Shown here: positions 1 to 7,979 of the stretch, in pieces
Layout of the letters: every line of letters begins with the position of its first letter
How positions within the stretch are numbered: the stretch's first letter is position 1
Origin: Alsobacter soli
GTDB lineage: Bacteria; Pseudomonadota; Alphaproteobacteria; Rhizobiales; Beijerinckiaceae
Direction: 5' to 3'
Assembly (NCBI RefSeq): GCF_003004785.1
Contig: NZ_PVZS01000007.1
Location: 1-64,000, forward strand
DNA length: 64,000 nt
Program-made: the position numbers and the translations under genes
Notes under the pieces: generated by a model
What the model saw: the letters and a program-made list of their open reading frames with translations, nothing else
What the model was told of the DNA's origin: nothing
Database searches by the model: none

Positions 1-64
1 GCCCGCGCCCCGGCCCGTGGACGGCCGCGTGGTCGCCTGCGCCTTCGCGGAGGAGCGCCCATGA
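1..64 (+). CDS. C-terminal end of an upstream ABC transporter ATP-binding protein (partial)
   Basis: The frame starting at base 2 is open from the window edge to a TGA at 62-64, and the tail contains RVVACAFAEERP. Dipeptide/oligopeptide ATPases of the DppD type often end in a similar VAC-containing tail after the oligo_HPY region. The stop overlaps the next start as ATGA, the translational coupling typical of paired DppD-DppF ATPase genes. Only about 20 residues are visible, so the call rests mainly on context. Inference: the rest of this transporter (binding protein and permeases) lies to the left of the window. Confidence 0.55.
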   Translation, partial: PAPRPVDGRVVACAFAEERP

Positions 65-1164
65 GCGCGATCGCAGACGCCCCCGCCCCCGCGGGCCCGG
101 ACATGGACGCGGCCGTGGACGTGCGCGCCGTCGCGCGCTGGTTCGGCGGGCGCCCGCGCCTCTTCGGCGCCCCCGCGCCCACCGCGCGCGCGGTCGACGG
201 CGTGTCCTTCCGCGCGCCGCGCGGGAGCGTGTTCGCGATCGTGGGCGAGTCGGGCTCGGGCAAGAGCACGCTCGCGCGCCTGCTCGTGGGCCTCCTGCCC
301 CCGAGCGCGGGCGAGGTGCGCGTGGACGGGCAGGCGCTCGCGGACCTGGACGCCGCGGGCCTGCGCCGCCTGCGCCGGCGCATCCAGCTCGTGCTCCAGG
401 ACCCGCGCGCGTCCCTGGACCCGCGCATGACCGTGCGGCAGACGCTCACGGAGGCGCTCGTCGTTCACGGGCTGCGCCCGGACCGTGAGGCGCGCGAGGC
501 GCGCGTTGCGGAGGCGGTCGGGCTCGTGGGCCTGAGCGCGGCCCACCTGGCGCGCTACCCGCACGAACTCTCGGGCGGCCAGCGCCAGCGCGCCGCCATC
601 GCCCGCGCCATCATCTGCGAGCCCGACATCCTCGTGCTCGACGAGCCCGTGAGCGCGCTGGACGTCTCCGTGCAGGCGCAGATCATCAACCTCCTGATGG
701 ACCTGAAGGAGCGCCTGGCGCTCACCTTCGTGATCATCACCCACGACCTCGCCCTGGTCGAGCACATGGCCGACGCCGTGGGCGTCATGTACCTCGGGCG
801 CTTCGTCGAGCAGGGTCCGGTAGCGGAGGTCTGCGGCGCCCCGCGCCACCCCTATACGCAGAGCCTCATGGCCGCGTCCGGCCACGGGCCCGCCGGGACC
901 CGCGAGCCCGCGCCAGTGCTGGAGGGCTCCATCCCCAGCCCGCTGGCGATCCCCTCCGGCTGCCCGTTCCACACCCGCTGCCCGGCCGCCCGCCTCGTCG
1001 CGGCGCGCGAGCCGGCGCTGGCCGTCGCCACGCCGGACGGCCGCCTGCCCCGGCGCTGCGTGGAAGACATCCCCGCCCCGCGCCCCGCCCCCGGGGGGTC
1101 GAGCGTCGCCAGCTGCCATTTCGCCGACGAGCCCGCGGCTCACCGGTCCCCGCCTTCACCATGA
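61..1164 (+). CDS. Dipeptide/oligopeptide ABC transporter ATP-binding protein (DppF/OppF type)
   Basis: A 367-residue cytoplasmic ATPase that should power import of a peptide-like solute with the subunits encoded upstream. Walker A GESGSGKST is at about residues 62-70, the Q-loop QDPRASLDP follows, the signature LSGGQRQR is near 170, and Walker B ILVLDEP near 190 with the switch His in ITHD. The C-terminal third carries the oligopeptide-transporter tail (HPYTQSL, then GCPFHTRCP), which places it in the DppF/OppF group. It begins in an ATGA overlap with the upstream ATPase. Its base use differs from most later genes: GCG and CGC dominate, with long CG runs, and GC appears higher than in the flavoenzyme gene just downstream. 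The transported substrate is unknown. Confidence 0.9.
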   Translation: MSAIADAPAPAGPDMDAAVDVRAVARWFGGRPRLFGAPAPTARAVDGVSFRAPRGSVFAIVGESGSGKSTLARLLVGLLPPSAGEVRVDGQALADLDAAGLRRLRRRIQLVLQDPRASLDPRMTVRQTLTEALVVHGLRPDREAREARVAEAVGLVGLSAAHLARYPHELSGGQRQRAAIARAIICEPDILVLDEPVSALDVSVQAQIINLLMDLKERLALTFVIITHDLALVEHMADAVGVMYLGRFVEQGPVAEVCGAPRHPYTQSLMAASGHGPAGTREPAPVLEGSIPSPLAIPSGCPFHTRCPAARLVAAREPALAVATPDGRLPRRCVEDIPAPRPAPGGSSVASCHFADEPAAHRSPPSP

Positions 1165-1178
1165 AAGGGTCTCATCCC

Positions 1179-2381
1179 ATGTCCAGCACCACCCAAGCCT
1201 CCGAGGTCGTGATCGTCGGCGGCGGCATCTATGGAACGAGCCTCGCCTACCAGCTCGCCTCGGCCGGCCGGTCGGTGACGCTGCTCGAGGCCGGCGAAAT
1301 CGCCAGCGGCGCGTCCGGCGGCCCGGGCGAGCGCGGCGTGCGCGCCAACGGCCGCGACTTCCGGGAGCTGCCCGTCTGCGCGCTCTCGCTCGAGTTGTGG
1401 AAGCACTATCAGGAAACGTTCGAAGGCGGCGTCGGCTACCGCCGCATCGGCGGCATCAAGGTGTTCGACGTGCCCTACGGCCACCGCGAGCACGAAGTGC
1501 GCGGGCGCATGGAGGCCATGGCGGCCGCCCAGTCGAGCCTCGGCGCGCCTTCGGAGATCTGGAGTCGGGAAGAGACGCTGTCCCGCGAGCCGGAGCTGGC
1601 GAGCGGCATCATCGGCGCGGTGCATTGCCCGAACGACGGCGTGGGCGACCACACCTTCGCCACCCGGCAGTTCGCCCGCGAGGCCGCCAAGGCCGGGGCG
1701 ACCATCCGCACCGGGGCCAAGGTCGTCGAGATCCTCCATGCGCGCGGCGCCGCCACGGGCGTGAAGCTGGCCAGCGGCGAGGTCGTGCCCGTGGGCGACA
1801 AGCTCGTCGTCGTGGCCAACGCCGGCGCCCAGGACCTGCTCAAGCCCATCTTCCGGCCGCACGAGTTCAGCCCCGTGTGGAACCTGATGCCGCAGATGCT
1901 CTACGTGACCAACCCGCTGAACAAGACCGTCAATCACCTGCTCTCGCACGCCCACCGCAGGCTCGCCGTGAAGCAGATTCCGGACGGAACGCTGATGCTC
2001 TCGGGCGGCGCCCACGTGGCCCACACGCCTGACGGGCTCTGGAAGGGCTCGCTGAGCGCCCTGACGCAGAACATCACCGACGCCATCATGACGTTCCCGT
2101 TCATCGACAGCTCGAGCTTCCTCAAGGCGGACGCGTCGCGCGTGGAGACCGTGGCGGCGGATGTGATCCCCCTGATCGGCCAGACGGAGGCGCTCTCCAA
2201 CACGCTCTACGGCTACGCCTGGTCGGGCCACGGCTTCGCCATCTCGCTCGGCTTCACCAAGCTGTTCACCGACTGGATCCTGACCGGAACCAAGCCCGAG
2301 GCGCTGGAGCCCTTCTCGCCGGCGCGCTTCCACCAGCCCGCCGCGGCGCTGGCCACATCGGTGGTGAGCCGGGCGGCCTGA
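1179..2381 (+). CDS. FAD-dependent oxidoreductase, DAO (D-amino acid/sarcosine oxidase-like) family
   Basis: A 400-residue flavoenzyme expected to oxidise an amine or N-substituted amino acid in the cytoplasm. The N terminus has the dinucleotide-binding fingerprint VGGGIYGTSLAY (about residues 13-24) followed by LLEAG, where the ribose-binding Glu ends beta-2. The C terminus has the DAO-type GYAWSGHGFA motif near 345-355. An in-frame ATG exists at 1161, but the ATG at 1179 has a good Shine-Dalgarno (GAAAGGG, 1163-1169, 9-nt spacer), so that start is preferred. The gene follows the ABC ATPase closely and precedes an aspartoacylase-type hydrolase, which suggests a shared role in using an imported amino-acid derivative. 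Family members include sarcosine oxidase, D-amino acid dehydrogenase and glycine oxidase; the substrate cannot be chosen from sequence. Confidence 0.87.
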   Translation: MSSTTQASEVVIVGGGIYGTSLAYQLASAGRSVTLLEAGEIASGASGGPGERGVRANGRDFRELPVCALSLELWKHYQETFEGGVGYRRIGGIKVFDVPYGHREHEVRGRMEAMAAAQSSLGAPSEIWSREETLSREPELASGIIGAVHCPNDGVGDHTFATRQFAREAAKAGATIRTGAKVVEILHARGAATGVKLASGEVVPVGDKLVVVANAGAQDLLKPIFRPHEFSPVWNLMPQMLYVTNPLNKTVNHLLSHAHRRLAVKQIPDGTLMLSGGAHVAHTPDGLWKGSLSALTQNITDAIMTFPFIDSSSFLKADASRVETVAADVIPLIGQTEALSNTLYGYAWSGHGFAISLGFTKLFTDWILTGTKPEALEPFSPARFHQPAAALATSVVSRAA

Positions 2382-2465
2382 GGCCGCGACCTTCGATCCA
2401 GAGCCTCGACCAGCGGCGCCCGGCTCCGGGCGCCGCGCGTCCTCACCTGCCCTGAAAGGCGGACC

Positions 2466-3434
2466 ATGCTTTCCGAATTCGACCCCGCGCGCCCGGGCAA
2501 GGCGTATTACGACCTCGGGCCGATCACCGGCGCCCTAGACGGCGTCAGCGGCGACGTCCTGTGCTGCATCAACAACGGCGCGGGCCCGTCCGTCCTCCTG
2601 CTAGGCGGCGTGCACGGCGACGAGTACGAGGCGCAGGTCGTGCTGCGCCGCCTCGCGGCGTCGATCGCCCCGGAGGCGGTGACGGGGCGCATCATCATCG
2701 CGCCTTCCATCAACTTTCCGGCCTCCGAGAAGGGCCGGCGCCTCTCGCCCTTCGACGGGCAGAACATGAACCGGGTATTTCCCGGCAAAACGGACGGCAC
2801 GCCGACCGAGCGCCTGGCCGCCTTCGCGACCCGACACCTGTTCACAGCCGTCGACCTGCTCATCGATGTCCACGCGGGCGGGCGGGACGTCAGCGTCGTC
2901 CCCCATGTCTTCGGCTTCTCGACGGCGTCCAGCAAGGTGGGCTCCGAGGCGCTCACGCGCCTGATGGAGGCCTGGGGCTATCGGTTCATCCAGCACGTGG
3001 ACGGGATCCGCGAGACCGCTTGCGGCGCGGCCAAGGAGATGGACCTCGCCTCCATCGAGGTGGAAGGCGGCGGCGGACGGATGCAGGGCGCCGAGCTCCG
3101 CATCATGGAAGAGGGACTGCTGCGCGGCCTCGCCGCTTTCGGAGTGCTGAAGCCGACCCTGCCGCCCGCGTCCTTTGCAGGCGTCCACGTCACGGCGGGC
3201 CCAGAGGGCCAATATCTCGCCTCCGCCCCGGGGCTGGTCGAGCATCTGGTCGGCCTGGGCGACGAGGTGAGCCCGGAGACCGTAGTGGCCCGCATCCACC
3301 CCGTCGCCGGGGCGGATGCGCAGCCCCGGCCCGTCCGGAGCCCCGTGCCGGGCTACGTGCTGCGCCAGACGGAGCACGCCTTTGTCATGCCGGGCCAGCT
3401 GATCGGCAACGTCGGCACGCCCCTTTCCCGCTGA
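2466..3434 (+). CDS. Succinylglutamate desuccinylase/aspartoacylase family metallohydrolase (M14-like)
   Basis: A 322-residue zinc amidohydrolase predicted to remove an acyl group from an N-acyl amino acid. The zinc-binding HxxE pair is in GGVHGDEYE (His50, Glu53), the third ligand is in DVHAGG near residue 136, and a candidate catalytic Glu is in IEVEGGGG near 199. The length and a C-terminal beta-domain fit the AstE/AspA branch, which also includes N-acetyl-diaminobutyrate deacetylase (DoeB). It is 84 bases after the flavoenzyme gene on the same strand. Family knowledge supports N-deacylation; the real substrate is inference from its neighbours (peptide-type importer and DAO oxidase). Confidence 0.85.
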   Translation: MLSEFDPARPGKAYYDLGPITGALDGVSGDVLCCINNGAGPSVLLLGGVHGDEYEAQVVLRRLAASIAPEAVTGRIIIAPSINFPASEKGRRLSPFDGQNMNRVFPGKTDGTPTERLAAFATRHLFTAVDLLIDVHAGGRDVSVVPHVFGFSTASSKVGSEALTRLMEAWGYRFIQHVDGIRETACGAAKEMDLASIEVEGGGGRMQGAELRIMEEGLLRGLAAFGVLKPTLPPASFAGVHVTAGPEGQYLASAPGLVEHLVGLGDEVSPETVVARIHPVAGADAQPRPVRSPVPGYVLRQTEHAFVMPGQLIGNVGTPLSR

Positions 3435-3500
3435 GGAGGGGCTCCGGAGCAAACCGCCAGGCGCTGGCCGCGCCTGGCCCTTGGCGGGTCCCGCAGGTGG

Positions 3501-4718
3501 TCAGGCGACAAGCCCGCGCATCGGCGCGATGGCGCCCGATCCCGGGAAGACGGTCTCGCCCAGCGCCGCCGGCGAGCAGCCCAGGAGGTCGACGGCGACG
3601 CCCTTGACCACGGCGCGCAGGTCGGTCGTGGGCGCGAGGTCGCGGCCGTCCCTGAGCTGGGCGGCCTTCAGGCCGGGCCAGTCGGCGATTACGCGTCCGC
3701 CCTTCACCGCGCCGCCGGCCAGGAAGGCGGTCGTGCCGGTCCCGTGGTCGGTGCCCTCCGTCCCGTTCACGCGCGCGGTGCGGCCGAACTCGGTCGCGAC
3801 GAGGATCACGGTGTCCTTCCACGCCGGCCCGAGCTCCCGCTCGAAGGCGGCCAGCGCGCCGTCCAGGCCGCCGAGGAGGCGCGCGAGCCGGCCGATCTCC
3901 TGGGCGTGCGTGTCCCAGCCCTCGAAGGCCAGTGCGGCGATGCGAGGCCCTTCCGGGCGGGCGATCAGCCGCGCCGCGCCCGTGGCCATCTGGGCCATGC
4001 CGACCGGATCGGCCGCGCCGCCCTGCGCCTTCACGTCGAGCCCCGAGGCGACCTTGCCGGTCTCAACCGCTTCCCCCAGGGCCCTCGCCAGGAGGGGATC
4101 GGTCTGGCCGTAGAGGTCCATCAGCCGGGGAGCGAGATCGGCGCGGGCGGGCCTGAGCATGGGCGGCGCCCAGCCGAGCACAGGCGCGGGACCACGAATC
4201 ACCAGGGGGGCCGCCGCTCCCACGGAAACGCCCCGGAGCCCGGCGGCCGGATCCACGCGGGCGCCGGCAGGCACGGTCGCGAGCAGGCGGTTCAGCCAGC
4301 CGGAATCGGTGCGCCCGGGACGCTCGTAGCCGGATTCGAGCACATCCTGCCCATCGAAATGGGAGCGGTCGCGGTAGGAAGTGGCCGCGGCGTGCACCAC
4401 CGCGGCCTCGCCCTTGCCGTAGAGCCGCGCGAAATTCGGCATCGAGGGATGCAGGGCGAAGAAGCCGTCGAGCGCGAGGGCCGCGTTGTCGCCGGAGGCC
4501 GACAGGGCGATGGAACGGCGCATGTCCGCGTAGTCGGGGTCTCCGACCGGGGGCACGGCAGTGAGTCCATCCAGCGCGCCGCGCAGAATGATCGTCACGA
4601 AGCGGGCGTCCCTGTTCCCTGCCGCGAACGCGAAGCGCGGCATGGAAGCCCAGGCGAAGAGGGCCCCAGCCGCGCCCAGGACGGCGCGGCGGCTCGGCGT
4701 GATGAGTTCGCAGGACAT
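3501..4718 (-). CDS. DUF1501 domain-containing exported protein
   Basis: A 405-residue protein with an N-terminal Tat-like signal: SRRAVLGA is followed by a hydrophobic stretch ending FAFA near residue 32, so export as a folded protein is likely. The body matches the DUF1501 family, related to the alkaline phosphatase/sulfatase fold: GALDGL near the N terminus, then EGWDTH-type and VATEFGRT-type motifs (FEGWDTHAQE and TEFGRTARVNG are visible). It is the last gene of the operon starting at 7722 and begins 2 bases after the DUF1800 gene stops. DUF1800 and DUF1501 genes are regularly paired in bacteria, but no biochemical role is established that I can name. Confidence 0.88.
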   Translation of the reverse strand: MSCELITPSRRAVLGAAGALFAWASMPRFAFAAGNRDARFVTIILRGALDGLTAVPPVGDPDYADMRRSIALSASGDNAALALDGFFALHPSMPNFARLYGKGEAAVVHAAATSYRDRSHFDGQDVLESGYERPGRTDSGWLNRLLATVPAGARVDPAAGLRGVSVGAAAPLVIRGPAPVLGWAPPMLRPARADLAPRLMDLYGQTDPLLARALGEAVETGKVASGLDVKAQGGAADPVGMAQMATGAARLIARPEGPRIAALAFEGWDTHAQEIGRLARLLGGLDGALAAFERELGPAWKDTVILVATEFGRTARVNGTEGTDHGTGTTAFLAGGAVKGGRVIADWPGLKAAQLRDGRDLAPTTDLRAVVKGVAVDLLGCSPAALGETVFPGSGAIAPMRGLVA

Positions 4719-4720
4719 GG

Positions 4721-6163
4721 TCAGCGCCTCTGGAATTCGGGGGAAAGGAACAGCAAGGCCAGGCCCTGCTGGCGCGTTTCGGCGCGGGCGACCGCCTCTC
4801 GGGTCTGGGCGGAGAGAAGCGGCCCGAAGAGCGTCTCGGCGAGCGCGCGGGGGTCGTCACTGCTGGCCTGCGAGGCCACGAGCGAGGCGACGTCCATGCG
4901 GGCGCTGACCCCCTCGGCGGAAGCCCAGGCGGGCGCGAGGTCGGAGAACCCGTTGGGCCCGGGCGGGGCCCAGAGCGGCTGGCCCATGCTGGCCAGCACG
5001 CCCGCGAGGCGCTGCCCGTTGGGCTGGGCGTCGGTGGCCCTCATGAGCGCGATGGTGAACTCCAGCGGCGAGCGCACCTTGGCGCGCTCGGGAGCCCAGG
5101 CGAGCTCATGCCGCACGAGCGTCTCCGACACGGCGGCGAGGTTCCCGTCGGTGTTCCGGTAGGTCGCCGCGAGAGCGTCGACAAGGGCTTGCGGCGGCTC
5201 GTCCGCGACGAAGTGGCGGGCGAGTTTCGTGGCGACATGGCGGGCGGTCGCGGGGTGGCGCGCCAGCGCCAGCAGCGCCGCCCTGCCCTGCCCGAACCCG
5301 GAAGCGGGGTAACGCACGCCCAGGATCGTCCTGTCCCCCGGCTCGTGCGCCCGGGGATTGAACATGAAGCGGCCGGGCTCGCCCATCCGCCCCTGCGGCC
5401 CCACGATGGTCCATCCGGTGATGGCCTGCGCCAGGGCGGTCACGTCTCCTTGCGTATAGCCGCCGTCGACCCCCAGGGTGTGGAGTTCGAGGATCTCCCG
5501 GGCGAGGTTCTCGTTCAGACCGTTCCGGCCGCCCCGGCTGGCGGGCGAATTGGCGCCGACGGACCGCTGGTTGTCGAGGAACACCAGCATCGCCGGGTGG
5601 GTCTCCACCGTCATGAGCATGTCGGCGAACCGGCCGAACACGTGGGGCCGGATCGCCTCCCGCTCGAAGGCGCCCGCGAGAACGCGGACTACAGGCCCCT
5701 TGGCGGCGGAGACGGCGAAGTGGTTGCTCCAGAACAGGACCATCCGCTCGGCGAAGCCGACGCCCGGCCTGCGCCAGGCGCCCTCCGCCCGGGCTTCCAG
5801 TTCGGCCAGGAAGATGCGCCGGGGCAGCGGGGGGCCTTCGGGGCGATCCTTCGCGCCGGCGCGCTCCGGGCTGCCTGCCGCCATGTCCGGCCGCATGCCT
5901 GGCGACGCCTTTCCCGCCCCGCCCTGTTGCGCGCTCTCGCGCGCCTCCTTCCGGGCCTCGCGGAAGGCATAGAACTGACGCAGGACTTCGTCGCTGGGGG
6001 CGAGGTCTGGATTGTCCGACAGGGGATCGGCCCCGGCGCGGATTTCCTCGCGCAGCGCGTCGATCGGATCCCCGGGCAGGTCCAGCCCGCGCCCGCGGCG
6101 GGCGCCCAGGCCGAACCGCGACATGGCCAGGGCGGGGCGGAGGGCGTCGTCAGTGCGTGTCAT
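4721..6163 (-). CDS. DUF1800 domain-containing protein
   Basis: A 480-residue protein of the DUF1800 family. Visible family features are MSRFGLGARRG near the N terminus, ERMVLFWSNHFAVS in the middle, NENLAREILELHTLGV and a later GWTIVGPQG segment, followed by a conserved alpha-helical region (LATHRHVATKLARHF-like). The frame continues upstream to 6226, but the ATG at 6163 gives the normal N terminus (MTRTDDALRPALAMSRFG) and avoids overlap with the preceding gene, so it is preferred. There is no obvious signal peptide. It is followed within 2 bases by its usual partner DUF1501 and lies 59 bases downstream of the membrane sensor gene. Function unknown. Confidence 0.87.
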   Translation of the reverse strand: MTRTDDALRPALAMSRFGLGARRGRGLDLPGDPIDALREEIRAGADPLSDNPDLAPSDEVLRQFYAFREARKEARESAQQGGAGKASPGMRPDMAAGSPERAGAKDRPEGPPLPRRIFLAELEARAEGAWRRPGVGFAERMVLFWSNHFAVSAAKGPVVRVLAGAFEREAIRPHVFGRFADMLMTVETHPAMLVFLDNQRSVGANSPASRGGRNGLNENLAREILELHTLGVDGGYTQGDVTALAQAITGWTIVGPQGRMGEPGRFMFNPRAHEPGDRTILGVRYPASGFGQGRAALLALARHPATARHVATKLARHFVADEPPQALVDALAATYRNTDGNLAAVSETLVRHELAWAPERAKVRSPLEFTIALMRATDAQPNGQRLAGVLASMGQPLWAPPGPNGFSDLAPAWASAEGVSARMDVASLVASQASSDDPRALAETLFGPLLSAQTREAVARAETRQQGLALLFLSPEFQRR

Positions 6164-6222
6164 CGGCTTCCATCCGGAATTGCGACTTCTGGTTGAACGG
6201 ACCCGGTCGGCCGTTCCGTCGC

Positions 6223-6762
6223 TCAAGGACCGGGAATCTTGGTCTGCGGCGGCCCCGCCCTCCGATTGGCCGGAACGAGGGCGCCGGCGAGCTCCCGCCG
6301 GCCCTCCGGCCCCAGGGCCACGAGGGCCTGGGCGAGTTCCGGCTCCAGGCGCTCGCGCAGGGCGACCTCGGCTCCGCGCAGGCGCGCCAGGGCCTCCTGC
6401 ACGGTGGCGACCGACGCGTTCGAATCAACCAGCGCGCGACCGAGCGCCGCCCGGGCCTCCCTCACGTCCCGGACCTGCGGCCTCGATTGCCGGCGGCCCT
6501 CGGCCATGCTGGCCCGGAAAGCCTCCCGGCCCCGGGCGTCTGCGGTCAGCATCACCGCCCGGGCGAGCCCGACCCCGGGCCCGACCCGGTGCGCCTGCCG
6601 CCACCAGACGAAAGCGCCGCCTGCGAGCAGGCCAGCCTGGAAGATCGCGGTCACCAGAAGAACGATGATCCACCGCCTCTCTCGGCGCGAGCCGGCAGTC
6701 CGCTCGCGGCTCCGGCCTTCGTCCACCGCGGGCTCCGCCATGTCGCTGGTCTCCCGTGCCAT
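6223..6762 (-). CDS. Single-pass membrane protein of the periplasmic heavy-metal-sensor (CnrX/Metal_resist-like) type
   Basis: A 179-residue protein with a charged cytoplasmic N terminus, one membrane segment at about residues 29-53 (WIIVLLVTAIFQAGL then a GG-rich stretch) and a periplasmic part made of long Arg/Glu/Ala-rich helices. This layout fits the Metal_resist/Spy-CpxP-like helical sensors found beside ECF sigma factors. Its start overlaps the previous stop as TGATG (start at 6762), indicating coupling. Oddly, the periplasmic part has only one His, no Cys and few Met, so the ligands known from metal-binding CnrX are largely absent; metal sensing is doubtful. An alternative is a periplasmic co-regulator sensing something else. 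The product name is tentative. Confidence 0.62.
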   Translation of the reverse strand: MARETSDMAEPAVDEGRSRERTAGSRRERRWIIVLLVTAIFQAGLLAGGAFVWWRQAHRVGPGVGLARAVMLTADARGREAFRASMAEGRRQSRPQVRDVREARAALGRALVDSNASVATVQEALARLRGAEVALRERLEPELAQALVALGPEGRRELAGALVPANRRAGPPQTKIPGP

Positions 6763-7181
6763 CAGAGGGCCCCATCCGCTTCGTCGCCGACGGTCCAGGT
6801 CCCGAAGTCCGCAAAGGCCGGCGAGGCCGGCGGCAGGACGGCCGTGGCGACGGCGACTCCGGCGAAGGCCCCGGCCAGGCCGACGCCGGCGAAGCCCAGC
6901 GCAGCCCACCAGAGCCGGCGTCGGCGCTTGCGGGCCAGGCCGCCGGAAGCGGCCTCCACCACCCGGCCGACCAGCGCCGCGGCGGGCGCGTCCACGGCGT
7001 AGCGGTCGAGCTCCGCGTCGAGCGCCAAGGCCCGGCCCAGGATCGCTCGACCCGCCTCCGTGGCGGCGAGCCGGCGGGCGTCGTCGCGATGCTCGGCCGG
7101 CCACCGCTCGATGGCGCCGCCATAGGCCTCTGCAAGGGCGCCGAAGCGCCCGATGTCCATGGGCGCGGCTTGTTCAGTCAT
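6762..7181 (-). CDS. Putative membrane-anchored anti-sigma factor
   Basis: A 139-residue protein with a roughly 85-residue helical N-terminal region (DIGRFGALAEAYGG, then WPAEHRDDA), a basic RKRRRR stretch and one membrane segment at about residues 90-117, leaving a short periplasmic tail. It starts inside the last bases of the ECF sigma gene (8-base overlap) and ends in a TGATG overlap with the next gene. Position directly behind an ECF sigma gene plus one membrane helix is the usual layout of an anti-sigma factor. No zinc-binding HxxxCxxC motif is present, so it is not a ZAS-type anti-sigma. A second possible start is the internal Met8. Role inferred from context. Confidence 0.6.
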   Translation of the reverse strand: MTEQAAPMDIGRFGALAEAYGGAIERWPAEHRDDARRLAATEAGRAILGRALALDAELDRYAVDAPAAALVGRVVEAASGGLARKRRRRLWWAALGFAGVGLAGAFAGVAVATAVLPPASPAFADFGTWTVGDEADGAL

Positions 7182-7722
7182 TGTCCCGGTCCCTGATCAG
7201 AATGGCGTGGAGCGCCCGGCGCCCGCGCGCAAGCAGGCTCTCCAGCGCGTCGACGCTGACCCCCATGGCCGCTGCGGCCTCGATGTTCGACAGCTCCTGG
7301 TAGTAGACGAGCACGAGGGCCTCCCGCTGGCGCGGAGCGATGGCCTGCAGCGCGCCCTCGACTCGCGACCGGCGCTCCTCGGCCGGATCGTCGCGCTCCG
7401 CCTCCAGGGCGAGCGGCGGCTCCTGGGCATGCTCCGACTCGGTCCGAACGGCGCGGCGCCGGAGGCGGTCGTAGCAGAGGTTCATCGCCACGCGATGGAT
7501 CCATGTGTCGAAGCGCGCCGAGCCTGCCTTCCAGGTCGCCGCGTTGCGCCAGATCCGCAGAAACGCCTCCTGGGCCACGTCCTCGGCCTCCGCGGAGTCG
7601 GCCAGCATGCGGCGGGCGAGGGCCAGCAGGCGCGGCAGCTTGCGCTCGACGAGCCTGCGCATGGCGCGCGCATCGCCGCGCCCAATCGCGCGGACCAGGT
7701 CCTCGTCGGGATCCTCCACCAT
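7174..7722 (-). CDS. ECF-family RNA polymerase sigma factor
   Basis: A 182-residue sigma-70-family factor lacking regions 1 and 3. Sigma-2 covers about residues 25-92, with the conserved AEDVAQEAFLRIWRN and FDTWIHRVAMNLCYDRLRR segments that contact core enzyme and the -10 element. Sigma-4 covers about 122-175, with APRQREALVLVYYQ and the helix-turn-helix AAAAMGVSVDALESLLARGR. Its ATG overlaps the end of a tiny upstream frame (positions 7723-7752) as TGATG. It heads a five-gene operon with a candidate anti-sigma factor and membrane sensor, then DUF1800 and DUF1501, so the last two may be part of its regulon as well as its operon. No convincing ECF promoter (GAAC box plus CGTT) with correct spacing was found upstream. 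Confidence 0.9.
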   Translation of the reverse strand: MVEDPDEDLVRAIGRGDARAMRRLVERKLPRLLALARRMLADSAEAEDVAQEAFLRIWRNAATWKAGSARFDTWIHRVAMNLCYDRLRRRAVRTESEHAQEPPLALEAERDDPAEERRSRVEGALQAIAPRQREALVLVYYQELSNIEAAAAMGVSVDALESLLARGRRALHAILIRDRDND

Positions 7723-7979
7723 CAGGGCAGCCCGCCGTCGTCATCAGCCATGGCGATCCCGAGTCGCCGCGGGGCGCCGCAGGCTCTCGGTCGCGGGGCC
7801 GGGATCGTCGGGGCGGGCCACCGGACGTCGGCCGGGCATGATCGTGGTCGGAACGTCGCTCATGGCCGTTCAACGGTCCGGCCGGCGAAATCCGTCGGCC
7901 TCGTCCCGCGCGCCATGATGGAACGGGAGAGCGAGGCTCGCCATTGGCTTGGCGTCTCAAATCGCGCGGAGTTCATGCG
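7723..7979. promoter_or_regulatory. Divergent control region between the ECF sigma gene and the PsiF-like gene
   Basis: This 257-base stretch separates two divergent transcription units and must hold both promoters. It contains an inverted repeat GAACG-N11-CGTTC (7851-7871), but the spacing does not fit a GGAAC-N16/17-CGTT ECF promoter on either strand. A 39-codon minus-strand frame (7744-7863, starting MSDVPTTIM) and a 10-codon frame ending in the sigma start are open, but neither has a clear ribosome-binding site. No RNA gene seen. Confidence 0.4.

Noticed and set aside
7744-7863. A 39-codon minus-strand frame upstream of the ECF sigma gene
   Set aside because: No ribosome-binding site, no similarity to known leader or NepR-like anti-sigma proteins, and low-complexity Pro/Arg composition.
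7851-7871. Inverted repeat GAACG-N11-CGTTC considered as an EcfG/ECF promoter pair
   Set aside because: The distance between the GGAAC-like and CGTT-like boxes is 12 bases on either strand, not the 16-17 needed; kept only as a possible protein-binding site.
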